Positions 8,060 to 18,434 of a stretch of DNA of 64,000 bases are shown one piece after another. The stretch's first letter is position 1; each line of letters starts with the position of its first letter. The translations under genes were made by a program, and so were the position numbers. Below the pieces are notes generated by a model. The model worked only from the letters and a program-made list of their open reading frames with translations. It had not been told where the DNA came from and made no database searches. The DNA is taken from assembly GCA_020438865.1 (NCBI GenBank), contig JAGQTU010000012.1:1-64000 (forward strand). Direction: 5' to 3'. This DNA is from Mycobacterium sp. (GTDB lineage: Bacteria; Actinomycetota; Actinomycetes; Mycobacteriales; Mycobacteriaceae).

Positions 8060-8917
8060 TTATTCGTCGGTGGCGACGCCGCCCCGATTGCGGCGACGCA
8101 GCCGGTGTGAGGCCTTGCCGGTCGGGCGTTTGTTGCGCAGCGCACCGTCCTCGGCTTCGATCTCGGCCTCCGCGGTGGGCTCGACGGGGTTCTCGACGAC
8201 CGCAGGCTCGTCGGTGGGCTCGGTATTCACCACGGGCGCGGCCGGCTCGGCGGCGGGTTCCTCGGCCTCGGTCGCGTCGGCGGTTTCCTCGGCCTCCGTC
8301 TCGGCCTCCGTCTCGGCCTTCGTCTCGGCCTCCGTCTCGGCCTTCGTCTCGGCCTTCGTCTCGGCCGATGTCTCGTCGCTGTCCGTCGTCTCCTCGGCCA
8401 CACTCTCGGCCGAGGCCTCGTCGGCCTTCTTGCCGCGGCGCTTCCGGGGCTTCTTCTCCTTGGGCGGCTTCGGCGGCGCGGGCGGCTGCTCGGCGACGAA
8501 TGACAGGTAGAACGCCCCGATGCCGAGGAGTGCCACTGCTGCCGCGGCGCCGTACACCCCGAACAGCCACGGGCCGGCCTTGTCCAGGCTCAGCCAGATC
8601 TCGGCGATCGCCGCCCCGGCGATCAGCACCCCGGCCAGCACATGCGCCACCGCCGACCACAGCCGCAACCGCAGCGCCACTTCGGGTGTCGCCAGTTCAG
8701 GGCGTCGGGTGCGCACCAGGGTCAGGACCACCGGCAGCGCTGCCAGGGCGATCAGGACGGCGGTCACCAGGCGCAGCACGGTGCCAAGGGTGTGGGAGAT
8801 ATCGCCCATCAGTTCCCACCACCGAGGCAGGACGAACAGGACATAGAAGACGCCGGCTGCGATCGACAACGTCAGGTGGACTGCTGTTGCAGTGCCGCGC
8901 CCCATTCCCCTCCTCAA
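8060..8917 (-). CDS. Conserved membrane protein with acidic repeat tail (Rv3723-like)
   Basis: 285 residues. Four hydrophobic segments lie in about residues 10-150 (near 12-32, 46-68, 86-108 and 118-141), followed by a Pro/Lys patch (PPKPPKEKKPRKRRGKK) and a long acidic tail of AETK/AETE units, ending in an Arg-rich C-terminus. The position next to tRNA-Ser and the SRP RNA matches Rv3723. The function is unknown; a basic-acidic cytoplasmic tail suggests binding to nucleic acid or ribosomes, which is inference only. Confidence 0.75.
   Translation of the reverse strand: MRRGMGRGTATAVHLTLSIAAGVFYVLFVLPRWWELMGDISHTLGTVLRLVTAVLIALAALPVVLTLVRTRRPELATPEVALRLRLWSAVAHVLAGVLIAGAAIAEIWLSLDKAGPWLFGVYGAAAAVALLGIGAFYLSFVAEQPPAPPKPPKEKKPRKRRGKKADEASAESVAEETTDSDETSAETKAETKAETEAETKAETEAETEAEETADATEAEEPAAEPAAPVVNTEPTDEPAVVENPVEPTAEAEIEAEDGALRNKRPTGKASHRLRRRNRGGVATDE
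8288..8371 (-). repeat. 12-bp coding minisatellite, about 7 units
   Basis: Seven consecutive 12-mers of the form CTCGGCCTCCGT or CTCGGCCTTCGT (last unit diverged) encode the Ala-Glu-Thr-Glu/Lys tail of the membrane protein on the minus strand. The unit length keeps frame, so copy number can vary without disrupting the gene. Confidence 0.85.
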
Positions 8918-8962
8918 CTGCGATTTCGGGTCTTGTGGTCCGAACTGCGATCAGACCCTTGC

Positions 8963-9050
8963 TGGCGGAGGATGCGGGATTTGAACCCGCGAGGGCGTTA
9001 ACCCAACCCGCGTTCCAGGCGAGCGCCATAGGCCACTAGGCGAATCCTCC
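8963..9050 (-). tRNA. serV: tRNA-Ser(GGA)
   Basis: The minus strand folds as a class II tRNA. The acceptor stem is GGAGGAT/ATCCTCC with discriminator G and an encoded CCA. The anticodon arm GCTCGC-CTGGAAC-GCGGGT gives anticodon GGA. There is a long variable arm and a T-arm with GGTTCAAATCC. A -10-like TACCAT lies 8 nt upstream (9058-9063 on the minus strand). It sits beside the SRP RNA, as in other mycobacteria. Confidence 0.95.
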
Positions 9051-9064
9051 GTCGGCAATGGTAG

Positions 9065-10519
<1,455 letters not shown>

Positions 10520-10561
10520 TCACCCGTCCGGCATGTCCGACCGTGTCGGTAGCCTGCTGAC

Positions 10562-12430
10562 GTGGCGCTCTACCGCAAGTATCGACCGGCGACCTTCGCC
10601 GAGGTGGTGGGTCAGGAGCACGTCACCGAACCGCTGTGCACCGCGCTGGCGGCCGGCCGCATCAACCACGCCTACCTGTTCTCCGGTCCACGCGGCTGTG
10701 GCAAGACCTCGTCGGCGCGCATCCTGGCCCGGTCGCTGAACTGTGAGAAGGGCCCGACGCCGACGCCGTGCGGGGTGTGCGACTCGTGTGTGGCGCTGGC
10801 GCCCAACGGCCCCGGCTCGGTCGACGTGGTCGAACTGGACGCGGCCAGCCACGGCGGCGTCGACGACACCCGGGAACTACGCGACCGGGCGTTCTATGCA
10901 CCGGCACAGTCGCGCTACCGCATCTTCATCGTCGACGAGGCGCACATGGTCACCACGGCCGGCTTCAACGCGCTGCTGAAGATCGTCGAGGAGCCGCCGG
11001 AGCACCTGATCTTCGTCTTCGCCACCACCGAACCGGAGAAGGTGCTGCCCACCATCCGGTCGCGCACCCACCACTACCCGTTCCGGCTGCTGGCGCCGCG
11101 CACCATGCGCGCGTTGATCGAACGCATCTGTGCCGCCGAGGACGTCCAGATCGACGACGCGGTCTTCCCACTGGTGATCCGGGCCGGCGGCGGGTCGCCC
11201 CGCGACAGCCTCAGCGTGCTCGACCAGCTGCTGGCCGGCGCCGACGGCAACCAGGTGCACTACCAGCGGGCGCTGGCCCTGCTGGGTGCCACCGATGTGG
11301 CGCTGATCGACGACGCCGTCGACGCCCTCGCGGCCGGTGACGCCGCGGCGTTGTTCGGCGCGGTCGAGTCGGTGATCGACGCGGGCCACGACCCGCGCCG
11401 GTTCGCCACCGACCTGCTGGATCGGTTTCGCGATCTGATTGTGCTGCAAGCGGTTCCGGATGCCGCCAGCCGGGGCGTGGTCGACGCCCCCGATGACGTG
11501 CTGGACCGGATGCGAGACCAGGCGGCCCGGGTCGGGTCGGCCACGCTGGCCCGCTACGCCGAGGTGGTGCACGCCGGCCTCGGTGAGATGCGCGGTGCGA
11601 CCGCCCCGCGTCTGCTGCTGGAGGTGGTGTGCGCACGGCTGCTGCTGCCGTCGGCCAGCGACACCGAGTCGGCGCTGCTGCAGCGCATCGAGCGCATCGA
11701 GACCAGGCTGGACATCTCGCTGCCCGCGGGCGAGGCGGCGCTGAGCACCGAGGCGTCGGCACCGGCCCTGCAGTACGTGCGCAAGACGCAGGTGCCGGCG
11801 GCTTCCGCCAAGGCCCCCGCCGCCCCGCCGGAGCCGGTCGCCAAACCGGAGCCCGTCCCCACACCAAAACCGGTGGCCGCACCAAAGCCGGTGGCCGCAC
11901 CCGAACCGGTGGCCGCGCCGGAGCCCGTCCCCACAGCCGAGCCCGAGCCCGCACCCGCCGCGGCGCCGGCCGCATCCGGCGAACCCGGCGCCGCCGCCGT
12001 GCGCAGCATGTGGTCGACGGTGCGGGAGAAGGTGCGCGAGCGCAGCCGCACCACCGAGGTCATGCTGGCCGGGGCGATCGTGCGCGCGGTGGAGGGCAGC
12101 ACGCTGGTTCTGGGCCACGAGTCCGCGCCGCTGGCCAAGCGGTTGTCCGAGCAGCGCAACGCCGACGTCATCCGCGATGCGCTCAAGGACGCGCTCGGGG
12201 TGGACTGGCGGGTGCGGTGCGAGCCGGGTGTCGGCGCGCCGATGGCCGAGTCCGAACCCACGCCGGCCGAACCCGCGCCCGATGCGGTGGACCCGCAGCG
12301 CGCAGAAGAGGACAGCATGATCGCCGAGGTCGATCGGGATGCCGAGGACCCGGCGCCGCGCCGCGATCCCGAAGAAGTGGCGCTGGAGTTGTTGCAGAGC
12401 GAGTTGGGCGCCCGGCGCATCGACGGGTGA
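10562..12430 (+). CDS. dnaX: DNA polymerase III subunits gamma and tau
   Basis: 622 residues from GTG 10562. The clamp-loader AAA+ module has Walker A GPRGCGKT (42-49), a four-cysteine zinc module (C61, C70, C73, C76), a Walker B DEAH in FIVDEAH and sensor 1 ATTEPEKV. Residues about 395-480 form a Pro/Ala/Glu/Lys-rich linker with repeated EPVA/KPVA units, followed by the tau C-terminal domain that contacts the polymerase. It is not obvious that a slippery frameshift site makes a separate gamma product. Located between aspC and an inserted HNH gene. Confidence 0.95.
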   Translation: MALYRKYRPATFAEVVGQEHVTEPLCTALAAGRINHAYLFSGPRGCGKTSSARILARSLNCEKGPTPTPCGVCDSCVALAPNGPGSVDVVELDAASHGGVDDTRELRDRAFYAPAQSRYRIFIVDEAHMVTTAGFNALLKIVEEPPEHLIFVFATTEPEKVLPTIRSRTHHYPFRLLAPRTMRALIERICAAEDVQIDDAVFPLVIRAGGGSPRDSLSVLDQLLAGADGNQVHYQRALALLGATDVALIDDAVDALAAGDAAALFGAVESVIDAGHDPRRFATDLLDRFRDLIVLQAVPDAASRGVVDAPDDVLDRMRDQAARVGSATLARYAEVVHAGLGEMRGATAPRLLLEVVCARLLLPSASDTESALLQRIERIETRLDISLPAGEAALSTEASAPALQYVRKTQVPAASAKAPAAPPEPVAKPEPVPTPKPVAAPKPVAAPEPVAAPEPVPTAEPEPAPAAAPAASGEPGAAAVRSMWSTVREKVRERSRTTEVMLAGAIVRAVEGSTLVLGHESAPLAKRLSEQRNADVIRDALKDALGVDWRVRCEPGVGAPMAESEPTPAEPAPDAVDPQRAEEDSMIAEVDRDAEDPAPRRDPEEVALELLQSELGARRIDG

Positions 12431-12481
12431 CGTCCGTCGGCAAAGTCGTTCTTGTCACACCGGCATGGCACAATCGAATGT

Positions 12482-13966
12482 ATGTTCGATGGACTGCATC
12501 CGGGCGACCTCGCGACGGCCGACGACCACGCGGTGGTGGGTGCCGTCGAGGGTTGGGGGCGTGCCGAGGTCGCAGGTGCGGCGCGGCGATTGGCGGCGAT
12601 CGCCGAACTCGTCGAGCGGCGGTGCGGCACCGAGGACGATCCGGGAGATGCCCGACGGCTGTGGTCGTGTGATCGCTGGGACGCCACGGCCGCGGAGGTG
12701 GGCGCGGCGCTGAACCTGAGCGCACGCCGGGCTTCCTCCCAGATGTATCTGGCCCGATCGCTGCGCGAACGACTGCCGAAGGTCAATGCCGTGTTCTTGG
12801 CGGGCAGCATCGGGACACAGTTGGTATCCACGATTTCGTGGCGCACCCATCTGGTCGTCGACCCGGCCGCGATGGCGGCCATCGATACCGGCATCGCGGC
12901 GGCTGCGACCCGGTGGGGGCTGCTGTCCCAGGCCAAGGTTGAGCAGGCCATAGACGCGCTGGTCGAACAGCATGATCCGCAGGCTCGCGAGTGGTTCCGC
13001 GCGGCCGAGTGCGGAATGGACGTCCAGTTCGGCAAGCCGGAGGATGACACCGGAACTCGATCCATGTGGGGCCGGTTGTATTCGACGCATGCCGAACTGA
13101 TCGAACGCAGACTCACTGCGATCGCACGGGCGGTTTGCGCCGAGGATCCACGCACGATCGGCCAGCGTCGCGCTGAGGCGATGGCCGCGGTGTTCGCCGG
13201 GGCGGACCGGATCGCCTGCCAGTGCGGGTCGCCGGAGTGCCCCACCCCGACCAGTCCTGCTCTGGCCGGCAGTGTGGTCATTCACGTGGTCGCTGACGAG
13301 GCTGCTGTTGTCGAGGCCGGTACCCAGTCCGATGTCGCGACCGACAAACCGGACATCGTGACTACCACCGCCACAGCCGATGCCGCTGTGCGGGCGCCGG
13401 CCGCAGTGATGACCGCGGGTGGTGTGGTGCCCACTCCACTGTTGGCGCAAATGATCCGCAACGGTGCGAAGGTGGTGCCGTTGCGCACGCCGTGTGAACA
13501 AGCCGAACAGCAGTACCGGCCGTCAATCGCGTTGCAGCGGTTCATCCGCTGCCGCGATATGACCTGCCGATTCCCGGGCTGTGGCGCCCCGGCCGAGCAC
13601 TGCGATATCGACCACGCGATCGCCTACCCGGTCGGGCCGACCCACCCGTCGAACCTGCGCTGCCTATGCCGCAAACACCACCTGTTGCGCACATTCTGGA
13701 CCGGCGTCGACGGCTGGGCCGATCGCCAATCGGCCGACGGCACGATCGTCTGGACTGCGCCGACCGGACGCACCTACATCACCCACCCTGGCAGCCGTTT
13801 GTTTCTGCCCGCCTGGAACGTCACGACCGCTCAACTACCCCCGCCATGCCCAGGCAAGCCAACATCCGAGAACCGCGGCCTCATGATGCCCCGGCGTCAT
13901 CGAACTCGGGCCGCTGACCGCGCCCAACGCGTAAAAAGTCGCCGGGCACAGAATGATACGAGCTGA
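12482..13966 (+). CDS. 13E12-family protein: DUF222 plus HNH endonuclease
   Basis: 494 residues from ATG 12482 (MFDGLHPGDL); an upstream in-frame ATG at 12452 is less typical. The N-terminal about 330 residues are the DUF222 region. The C-terminal HNH motif spans CRFPGCGAPAEHCDIDHAIAY to LCRKHHLLRT, with zinc-type C..C and H..H pairs and a catalytic DH. These REP13E12-like genes are multicopy in mycobacteria and are targets for phage integration. It sits between dnaX and the cfa-like gene, two genes adjacent in M. tuberculosis, so it looks inserted. No terminal repeats or target duplications were recognised. Confidence 0.85.
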   Translation: MFDGLHPGDLATADDHAVVGAVEGWGRAEVAGAARRLAAIAELVERRCGTEDDPGDARRLWSCDRWDATAAEVGAALNLSARRASSQMYLARSLRERLPKVNAVFLAGSIGTQLVSTISWRTHLVVDPAAMAAIDTGIAAAATRWGLLSQAKVEQAIDALVEQHDPQAREWFRAAECGMDVQFGKPEDDTGTRSMWGRLYSTHAELIERRLTAIARAVCAEDPRTIGQRRAEAMAAVFAGADRIACQCGSPECPTPTSPALAGSVVIHVVADEAAVVEAGTQSDVATDKPDIVTTTATADAAVRAPAAVMTAGGVVPTPLLAQMIRNGAKVVPLRTPCEQAEQQYRPSIALQRFIRCRDMTCRFPGCGAPAEHCDIDHAIAYPVGPTHPSNLRCLCRKHHLLRTFWTGVDGWADRQSADGTIVWTAPTGRTYITHPGSRLFLPAWNVTTAQLPPPCPGKPTSENRGLMMPRRHRTRAADRAQRVKSRRAQNDTS

Positions 13967-14026
13967 TCGGTCACGCTCATCTCGCCACTCCACGTCCACT
14001 AGGGGCGCTATGGCGGCACGCCTCGA

Positions 14027-15334
14027 TCAGGCCGTCCACCACGGGCGTAACGGCAATCCGCCGTCGCCGCCCTTGTCGTCCAGCTTCACGGCCAGAACCT
14101 GGTGCAGCTGAACGACATTCGTCTCGAACCCCAGCCGCGAGCCGGCCATGTACAGCCCCCACACCTTGGCGGTGGCCAGGCCGACCTCGGCGACGGCCTC
14201 GTCCCAGTTCTCGACGAGGTTGCGGCACCAGTCCCGCAGGGTCAGCGCGTAATGGTGGCGCAGGTTCTCCTCGTGCGTCACCTCCAGGCCGACGTTCTGC
14301 ACTGCGGTGATGATGCGGCCCGAGCCGGTCAGTTCGCCGTCCGGGAACACGTAGCGGTCGATGAACCCGCCAGTGGACGTGGTCTTGTTGTCCGGCCGGG
14401 TGATGCAGTGGTTGAGCAGCAGGCCGCCGGTGCGCAACTTCGACTTCAGGAAGGTGAAGTACGACGGGTAGTTCGCCACCCCGATGTGCTCGGTCAGCCC
14501 GATCGAGGACACCGCGTCGAAGCAGGACTCGCGCACGTCGCGGTAGTCGCTGTGGCGCACCTCGGCCAGGTCGGCCAGCCCCTGATCGGCGATCGCCTTC
14601 TGAGCCCAGGTGGCCTGCTCGCGAGACAGCGTCACGCCGATGACCTTCACCCCGCGCCGCGCGGCGTAGCGCACCATCCCGCCCCAGCCGCAGCCGACGT
14701 CGAGCAACCGGTCGCCGGCCTTGAGGTTGAGCTTCTCGAACACCAGCCGGTACTTGTTCTCCTGGGCCTCCTCCAGCGTCGCTCCGGCGCTCGGGTAGCA
14801 GGCGCAGGTGTAGGTCATCGACGGCCCGAGCACCCACTCGTAGAACGTGTTCGACACGTCGTAGTGGTGGTGGATGGCCTCGGCGTCGCGTTTCTTGCTG
14901 TGCCGCAGACCCTCGGCGATGCGCCGCCAGCGCGGCAGTGCCTCCTGCGGGGGTGGGGCGATCGGCTTGAGCCGCTCGATGCCGATCGAGCGCACGATGT
15001 CGACCAGCACCCGGGCCGGCGGCCGCTTGAAGTCCATCGACTGGTCGAGCGCCTTGAGCAGCTCGTACGGGTCACCGGGGTGCACGCCGTGCACGTCCAG
15101 GTCACCGGAGACGTAGGCCCGCGCCAGGCCCAAGTCACCCGGCGCGGTGGCCAGGTAGGTGGTGCCGCGCGGGGTGAGCAGATCCAGACCCAGCTCGGCG
15201 TCGTCCGGCCCGGCGGAGCTGCCGTCATAGGCGCTGAACTTCAGTGGCAGCTCGCCACCACCGGCGAAGGTCTCCAGGATCTCGGCCAAGCTGAGCTTGC
15301 CGGAGACCGCCCGGTCATCTCTGAAGGTCGTCAT
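14027..15334 (-). CDS. Cyclopropane-fatty-acid synthase family SAM methyltransferase (Rv3720-like)
   Basis: 435 residues: an N-terminal lipid-binding region and a CFAS-type SAM domain with LLDVGCGWGG and the conserved EHIGVANYPSYF. The family transfers a methyl to the double bond of phospholipid-bound unsaturated fatty acids. The start (ATG, minus 15334) overlaps the stop of the FAD oxidoreductase upstream by 4 nt, so the two are coupled. The pairing parallels the methyltransferase/FAD reductase pair that makes 10-methyl (tuberculostearic) acids; see findings. Confidence 0.88.
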   Translation of the reverse strand: MTTFRDDRAVSGKLSLAEILETFAGGGELPLKFSAYDGSSAGPDDAELGLDLLTPRGTTYLATAPGDLGLARAYVSGDLDVHGVHPGDPYELLKALDQSMDFKRPPARVLVDIVRSIGIERLKPIAPPPQEALPRWRRIAEGLRHSKKRDAEAIHHHYDVSNTFYEWVLGPSMTYTCACYPSAGATLEEAQENKYRLVFEKLNLKAGDRLLDVGCGWGGMVRYAARRGVKVIGVTLSREQATWAQKAIADQGLADLAEVRHSDYRDVRESCFDAVSSIGLTEHIGVANYPSYFTFLKSKLRTGGLLLNHCITRPDNKTTSTGGFIDRYVFPDGELTGSGRIITAVQNVGLEVTHEENLRHHYALTLRDWCRNLVENWDEAVAEVGLATAKVWGLYMAGSRLGFETNVVQLHQVLAVKLDDKGGDGGLPLRPWWTA

Positions 15335-16704
15335 CGTCTTTGCACCGCCTTTGCGTACAGGTCAAGCAGCCGTGAGTCGGGATCGTAGGTCTTCTTTACG
15401 GTCTTGTAGGTTTCTCCGCCATACAGGTCGTCAAACTCATCGCGGCCGTAGTAGGCGTCGGAGTACAGCGATTTGTGGCCGTCGAGCGCGCTGACCTCGG
15501 CCTCGATCAGTCGGTTGGTGTGGCCCGGGGTCGGCCCGACCGGCACCGACGACCAGAACCCGACATTGACGTAGGTGTGGCCGGCCGACAGCGGGTACAG
15601 CGGCCAGCCGCCGTCGTCGCGCAGCCGCAGCGGGCACAACCAGAGCGGCTCGATGTCGACGTTTCCCAAAAACCAGGTTAGGAACTCCTCGGTGCGTCCG
15701 ATCGGCACCTCGACGTCCTGGACCACCCGCTCCCGGGGCGGGCGGCCGTGCCGGGCCTCGATGCGATCGGCGATGTTGAACCTCTGGTCGTAGCCGATCA
15801 GCTTCCAGTAGAAGCTGCTGCGCCGGTAGCGCCGCGGCCACAACCGCCGCAGTCGTGGGTTCTGCGCCCCGAACGCCCGCGAGCACCAGAACCAGTCGGT
15901 GTCCCACCGCCACAGGTAGTCGTGGATCGTCAGCCGGTCTTCCTTGACACCGTCGGCGTGCTGGATCGAGCGGTAGTAGATGTCCTGGCCGGTGTAGTCG
16001 CTGACCGGGCCGGGTGTGGCGGTCTGCACGCCGACGCACAGGTAGCTCTCGTCGGCGCTGAACACCACCCCGTCCAGGTAGTCCACCGGAACACCGTCAT
16101 AGCCGCCGGTGTCGACGATGCGGTCCATCGCGGCGATGAGGTCGCCGAGGCGGTGGAAGCGCAGGTGCCGCAGGGTGACGAAGGGACGAACCGACTCCAG
16201 CTCGATCCGCAGTCGCACCGAATAGCCTAGCGTGCCATAGGAATTCGGGAACGCACGGAAAAGATCCGGGTGGTGGGTGCGGCTGGCGGTGACGATCTCG
16301 CCCGCGCCGGTCAGGATGTCCATCTCCAGTACCGACTCGTGCGGCAGACCGTTGCGGAACGACGTCGACTCGATGCCCAGCCCGGTGACCGCGCCGCCTA
16401 GCGTGATCGTCTTCAGCTGCGGAACCACCAGCGGCGCCAACCCGTACGGCAGGGTCGCATCGACGAGGTCCTCGTAGGTGCACATGCCGGCGACGTCGGC
16501 GGTGCGGGTGTCCGGGTCGACCGCGATGACATCGGTGAGCCCGGAGGTGTCGAGGCCGGGGGCGTCCCGTTCGGCCCGGGCCCGAAAGAGGTTCGACGTC
16601 GGCTTGGCCAGGCGCACCGAGGCATTCGACGGTATGGCGCGGTAGCTGGCGAGGAGCCGCTCGACGCCGTCGGCGTGCGCGGTCCGGGCTTCGGAATCGG
16701 GCAC
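15331..16704 (-). CDS. FAD-binding oxidoreductase (Rv3719-like)
   Basis: 457 residues. An N-terminal PCMH-type FAD domain includes TSNLFR, the motif VDPDTRTADVAGMCTYEDLV and GGAVTGLGIESTSFRNGLPHESV; the C-terminal substrate cap resembles DHCR24/DIMINUTO-like reductases. It is the first gene of a two-gene operon with the CFAS-like methyltransferase and is divergent from the SRPBCC gene. Reduction of a lipid intermediate produced by the partner is the natural guess. No signal peptide, so cytoplasmic or membrane-peripheral. Confidence 0.87.
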   Translation of the reverse strand: MPDSEARTAHADGVERLLASYRAIPSNASVRLAKPTSNLFRARAERDAPGLDTSGLTDVIAVDPDTRTADVAGMCTYEDLVDATLPYGLAPLVVPQLKTITLGGAVTGLGIESTSFRNGLPHESVLEMDILTGAGEIVTASRTHHPDLFRAFPNSYGTLGYSVRLRIELESVRPFVTLRHLRFHRLGDLIAAMDRIVDTGGYDGVPVDYLDGVVFSADESYLCVGVQTATPGPVSDYTGQDIYYRSIQHADGVKEDRLTIHDYLWRWDTDWFWCSRAFGAQNPRLRRLWPRRYRRSSFYWKLIGYDQRFNIADRIEARHGRPPRERVVQDVEVPIGRTEEFLTWFLGNVDIEPLWLCPLRLRDDGGWPLYPLSAGHTYVNVGFWSSVPVGPTPGHTNRLIEAEVSALDGHKSLYSDAYYGRDEFDDLYGGETYKTVKKTYDPDSRLLDLYAKAVQRR

Positions 16705-16782
16705 ACGACTACGCTAGTCCGCAGCCGCAGTCGATGCGACCGCACGGCTGCTCACCCGCACGATGATGGGAGTTTTCAGCGT

Positions 16783-17223
16783 ATGGGACAGGTCAGCGCG
16801 GCCAGCACGATCCTGATCGAGGCCGAACCCGCGAAGGTGCTCGACGCAGTCGCCGACTACCAGGGCGTCCGGCCCAGGATCCTGTCGTCGCAGTACAGCG
16901 AGTACCAGGTGCTGCAGGGCGGCCACGGCCCGGGCACGGTGGCCAAGTGGAAGCTGCAGGCCACCAAGTCGCGGGTGCGTGAGGTGCAGGCCGACGTTGA
17001 TCTCGCGGGTCACACCGTCATCGAGAAGGACGCCAACTCCTCGATGGTGACCAACTGGACCGTGGCCCCGGCCGGCCCCGGCTCCAGCGTCACCGTCAAG
17101 ACCACGTGGAAGGGCGCCGACGGCGTCAAGGGCTTCTTCGAGAAGACGTTCGCGCCGCTGGGGTTGCGCCGCATCCAAGACGAGGTGCTGGCGAACCTGA
17201 AGAAAGAGGTCGAGCGGGCCTAG
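16783..17223 (+). CDS. SRPBCC (START-like) family protein
   Basis: 146 residues from ATG 16783 (MGQVSAASTILIEAEPAKVLDAV); the open frame upstream of this ATG overlaps the divergent promoter region and was not used. Beta-alpha-beta helix-grip pattern with a C-terminal long helix (RRIQDEVLANLKKEVE), typical of the polyketide cyclase/START superfamily that binds hydrophobic ligands. Matches Rv3718c by position. Ligand unknown. Its stop abuts the convergent amidase gene. Confidence 0.85.
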   Translation: MGQVSAASTILIEAEPAKVLDAVADYQGVRPRILSSQYSEYQVLQGGHGPGTVAKWKLQATKSRVREVQADVDLAGHTVIEKDANSSMVTNWTVAPAGPGSSVTVKTTWKGADGVKGFFEKTFAPLGLRRIQDEVLANLKKEVERA

Positions 17224-17224
17224 C

Positions 17225-17983
17225 TCAGTAGGTTCGCGGCGGCTGCGTCGCAAGGTAGGCCGCGATGCCTTTGACCACGGCGTCGGCGTACTTCTGCCGA
17301 CCTTCCTGGCTCTGCATCAGCGCCGAGTCGACCGGGTTCTTCATGTTGCCCAGCTCGACCAGGATCGACGGGTACTGCGCCAGGTTCAAACCGGCCAGAT
17401 CGGGCCGCCCGTAGAGGCCGTCCGAACCGATGTAGTTCGCCGCCGGGATTCCCGAAGCGGCCAGTTGGTCGCGCATGATGCGGGCGAACTGCACGGAAGG
17501 GCCGGCCTGGGCGGTATTCAGCGGCGGGCTGGAGTAGTTGACGTGGAAGCCGCGGCCGGTGGCGGGGCCGCCGTCGGCGTGGATCGACACAACGGCGTTC
17601 GGTTGCAGCGCATTGGCCATCGCCGCCCGTTCGTCGACACATGCCGCGACCTGGTCGTCGTTGCCGCGCGACATCGCCGTGCGCACCCCGAGCTGGGTGA
17701 GCTCCTGGCGGATCAGCAGCACGGTGTCCCAGTTGAAGGTGTGCTCGGGGAAGCCGCTCTCGGTGCTGGTGCCGCTGGTCTGGCAATCCTTGGTACCGCC
17801 GCGACCGGTGGGGACCTGCTTGGTCAGTGAGGCGTCATTGGCGCCGTTGTGGCCGGGGTCGAGGAAGACGATCATCCCGGCGATGCTCGAGGGTGCGGCG
17901 TGGGAAACCGATGCGGTCAGCGTCGAGGCGGCGAGCAGCACACTGGTGGCAGCGGCGGCCGCGACACGCATGCGGGCGGACAT
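17225..17983 (-). CDS. ami1: N-acetylmuramoyl-L-alanine amidase, Ami1-type
   Basis: 252 residues with a signal peptide (cut near SHA/APSS, residue 29) and an Amidase_3 domain. The zinc ligands H45, E80 and H135 and the catalytic E210 all sit exactly 10 residues beyond those described for Rv3717 (H35, E70, H125, E200). C67 and C115 match its disulfide. The enzyme cleaves the amide between MurNAc and L-Ala during septal peptidoglycan turnover. A GTG two codons upstream (17989) is an alternative start. A much longer in-frame extension to 18721 lies antisense to ybaB/recR and is not coding. Confidence 0.93.
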   Translation of the reverse strand: MSARMRVAAAAATSVLLAASTLTASVSHAAPSSIAGMIVFLDPGHNGANDASLTKQVPTGRGGTKDCQTSGTSTESGFPEHTFNWDTVLLIRQELTQLGVRTAMSRGNDDQVAACVDERAAMANALQPNAVVSIHADGGPATGRGFHVNYSSPPLNTAQAGPSVQFARIMRDQLAASGIPAANYIGSDGLYGRPDLAGLNLAQYPSILVELGNMKNPVDSALMQSQEGRQKYADAVVKGIAAYLATQPPRTY

Positions 17984-18088
17984 AGGCACGGGCGCCACGG
18001 TAACCCCTGTGCCGTCTAGGCTTGAAGTCACTGAACGCCTGAATCCCCAGGCGAAACCAACTCGAGACCAAGATGCAAGGGGACCGTC

Positions 18089-18424
18089 ATGCAACCCGAA
18101 GGTCCGCCGGACATGTCGGCGCTGCTGGCGCAGGCCCAGCAGATGCAGCAGCAGCTGATGGAGGCCCAGGAGAAGCTGGCCAACGCCGAGGTGCAGGGGC
18201 AGGCCGGCGGGGGCCTGGTGCAGGTGACCGTTCGCGGCAGCGGCGAGGTGGTGGCGATCCGGATCGACCCGAAGGTCGTCGATCCCGAGGACGTCGACAC
18301 CCTGCAGGACCTGGTCCTCGGTGCGCTCTCCGATGCGTCCAAGCAGGTGACGATCATGATGCAGAGCCATCTCGGCCCGCTCGCCGGCGGTCTGGGCGGC
18401 GCGCTTGGCGCGCCCGGGTTCTAG
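18089..18424 (+). CDS. YbaB/EbfC nucleoid-associated protein
   Basis: 111 residues: the typical YbaB size and pattern, with an N-terminal Gln-rich helix ([18 protein letters not shown]), the central [23 protein letters not shown] and a C-terminal helix. It binds DNA as a dimer and is almost always encoded just before recR; here recR follows after 10 nt. An SD-like aagggga lies upstream of the ATG. Equivalent to Rv3716c by position. Confidence 0.93.
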   Translation: MQPEGPPDMSALLAQAQQMQQQLMEAQEKLANAEVQGQAGGGLVQVTVRGSGEVVAIRIDPKVVDPEDVDTLQDLVLGALSDASKQVTIMMQSHLGPLAGGLGGALGAPGF

Positions 18425-18434
18425 AGGCGCCGCC

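Noticed and set aside
8288-8371. Possible CRISPR array
   Set aside because: Units are 12 bp, contiguous and without spacers; it is a coding minisatellite. No CRISPR array or cas gene was seen in the window.
8022-8660. Upstream extension of the DapB-like dehydrogenase
   Set aside because: Lies over the acidic-tail membrane protein in another frame; the Rossmann fold begins at GTG 8021.
10877-12118. 413-residue open frame antisense to dnaX
   Set aside because: Shadow of dnaX; no domain, and its Gly/Arg/His-rich repeats mirror the Pro/Ala linker of dnaX.
12482-13966. 13E12 gene as an intact transposable element
   Set aside because: No terminal inverted repeats, target duplication or transposase seen; described only as a likely inserted gene.
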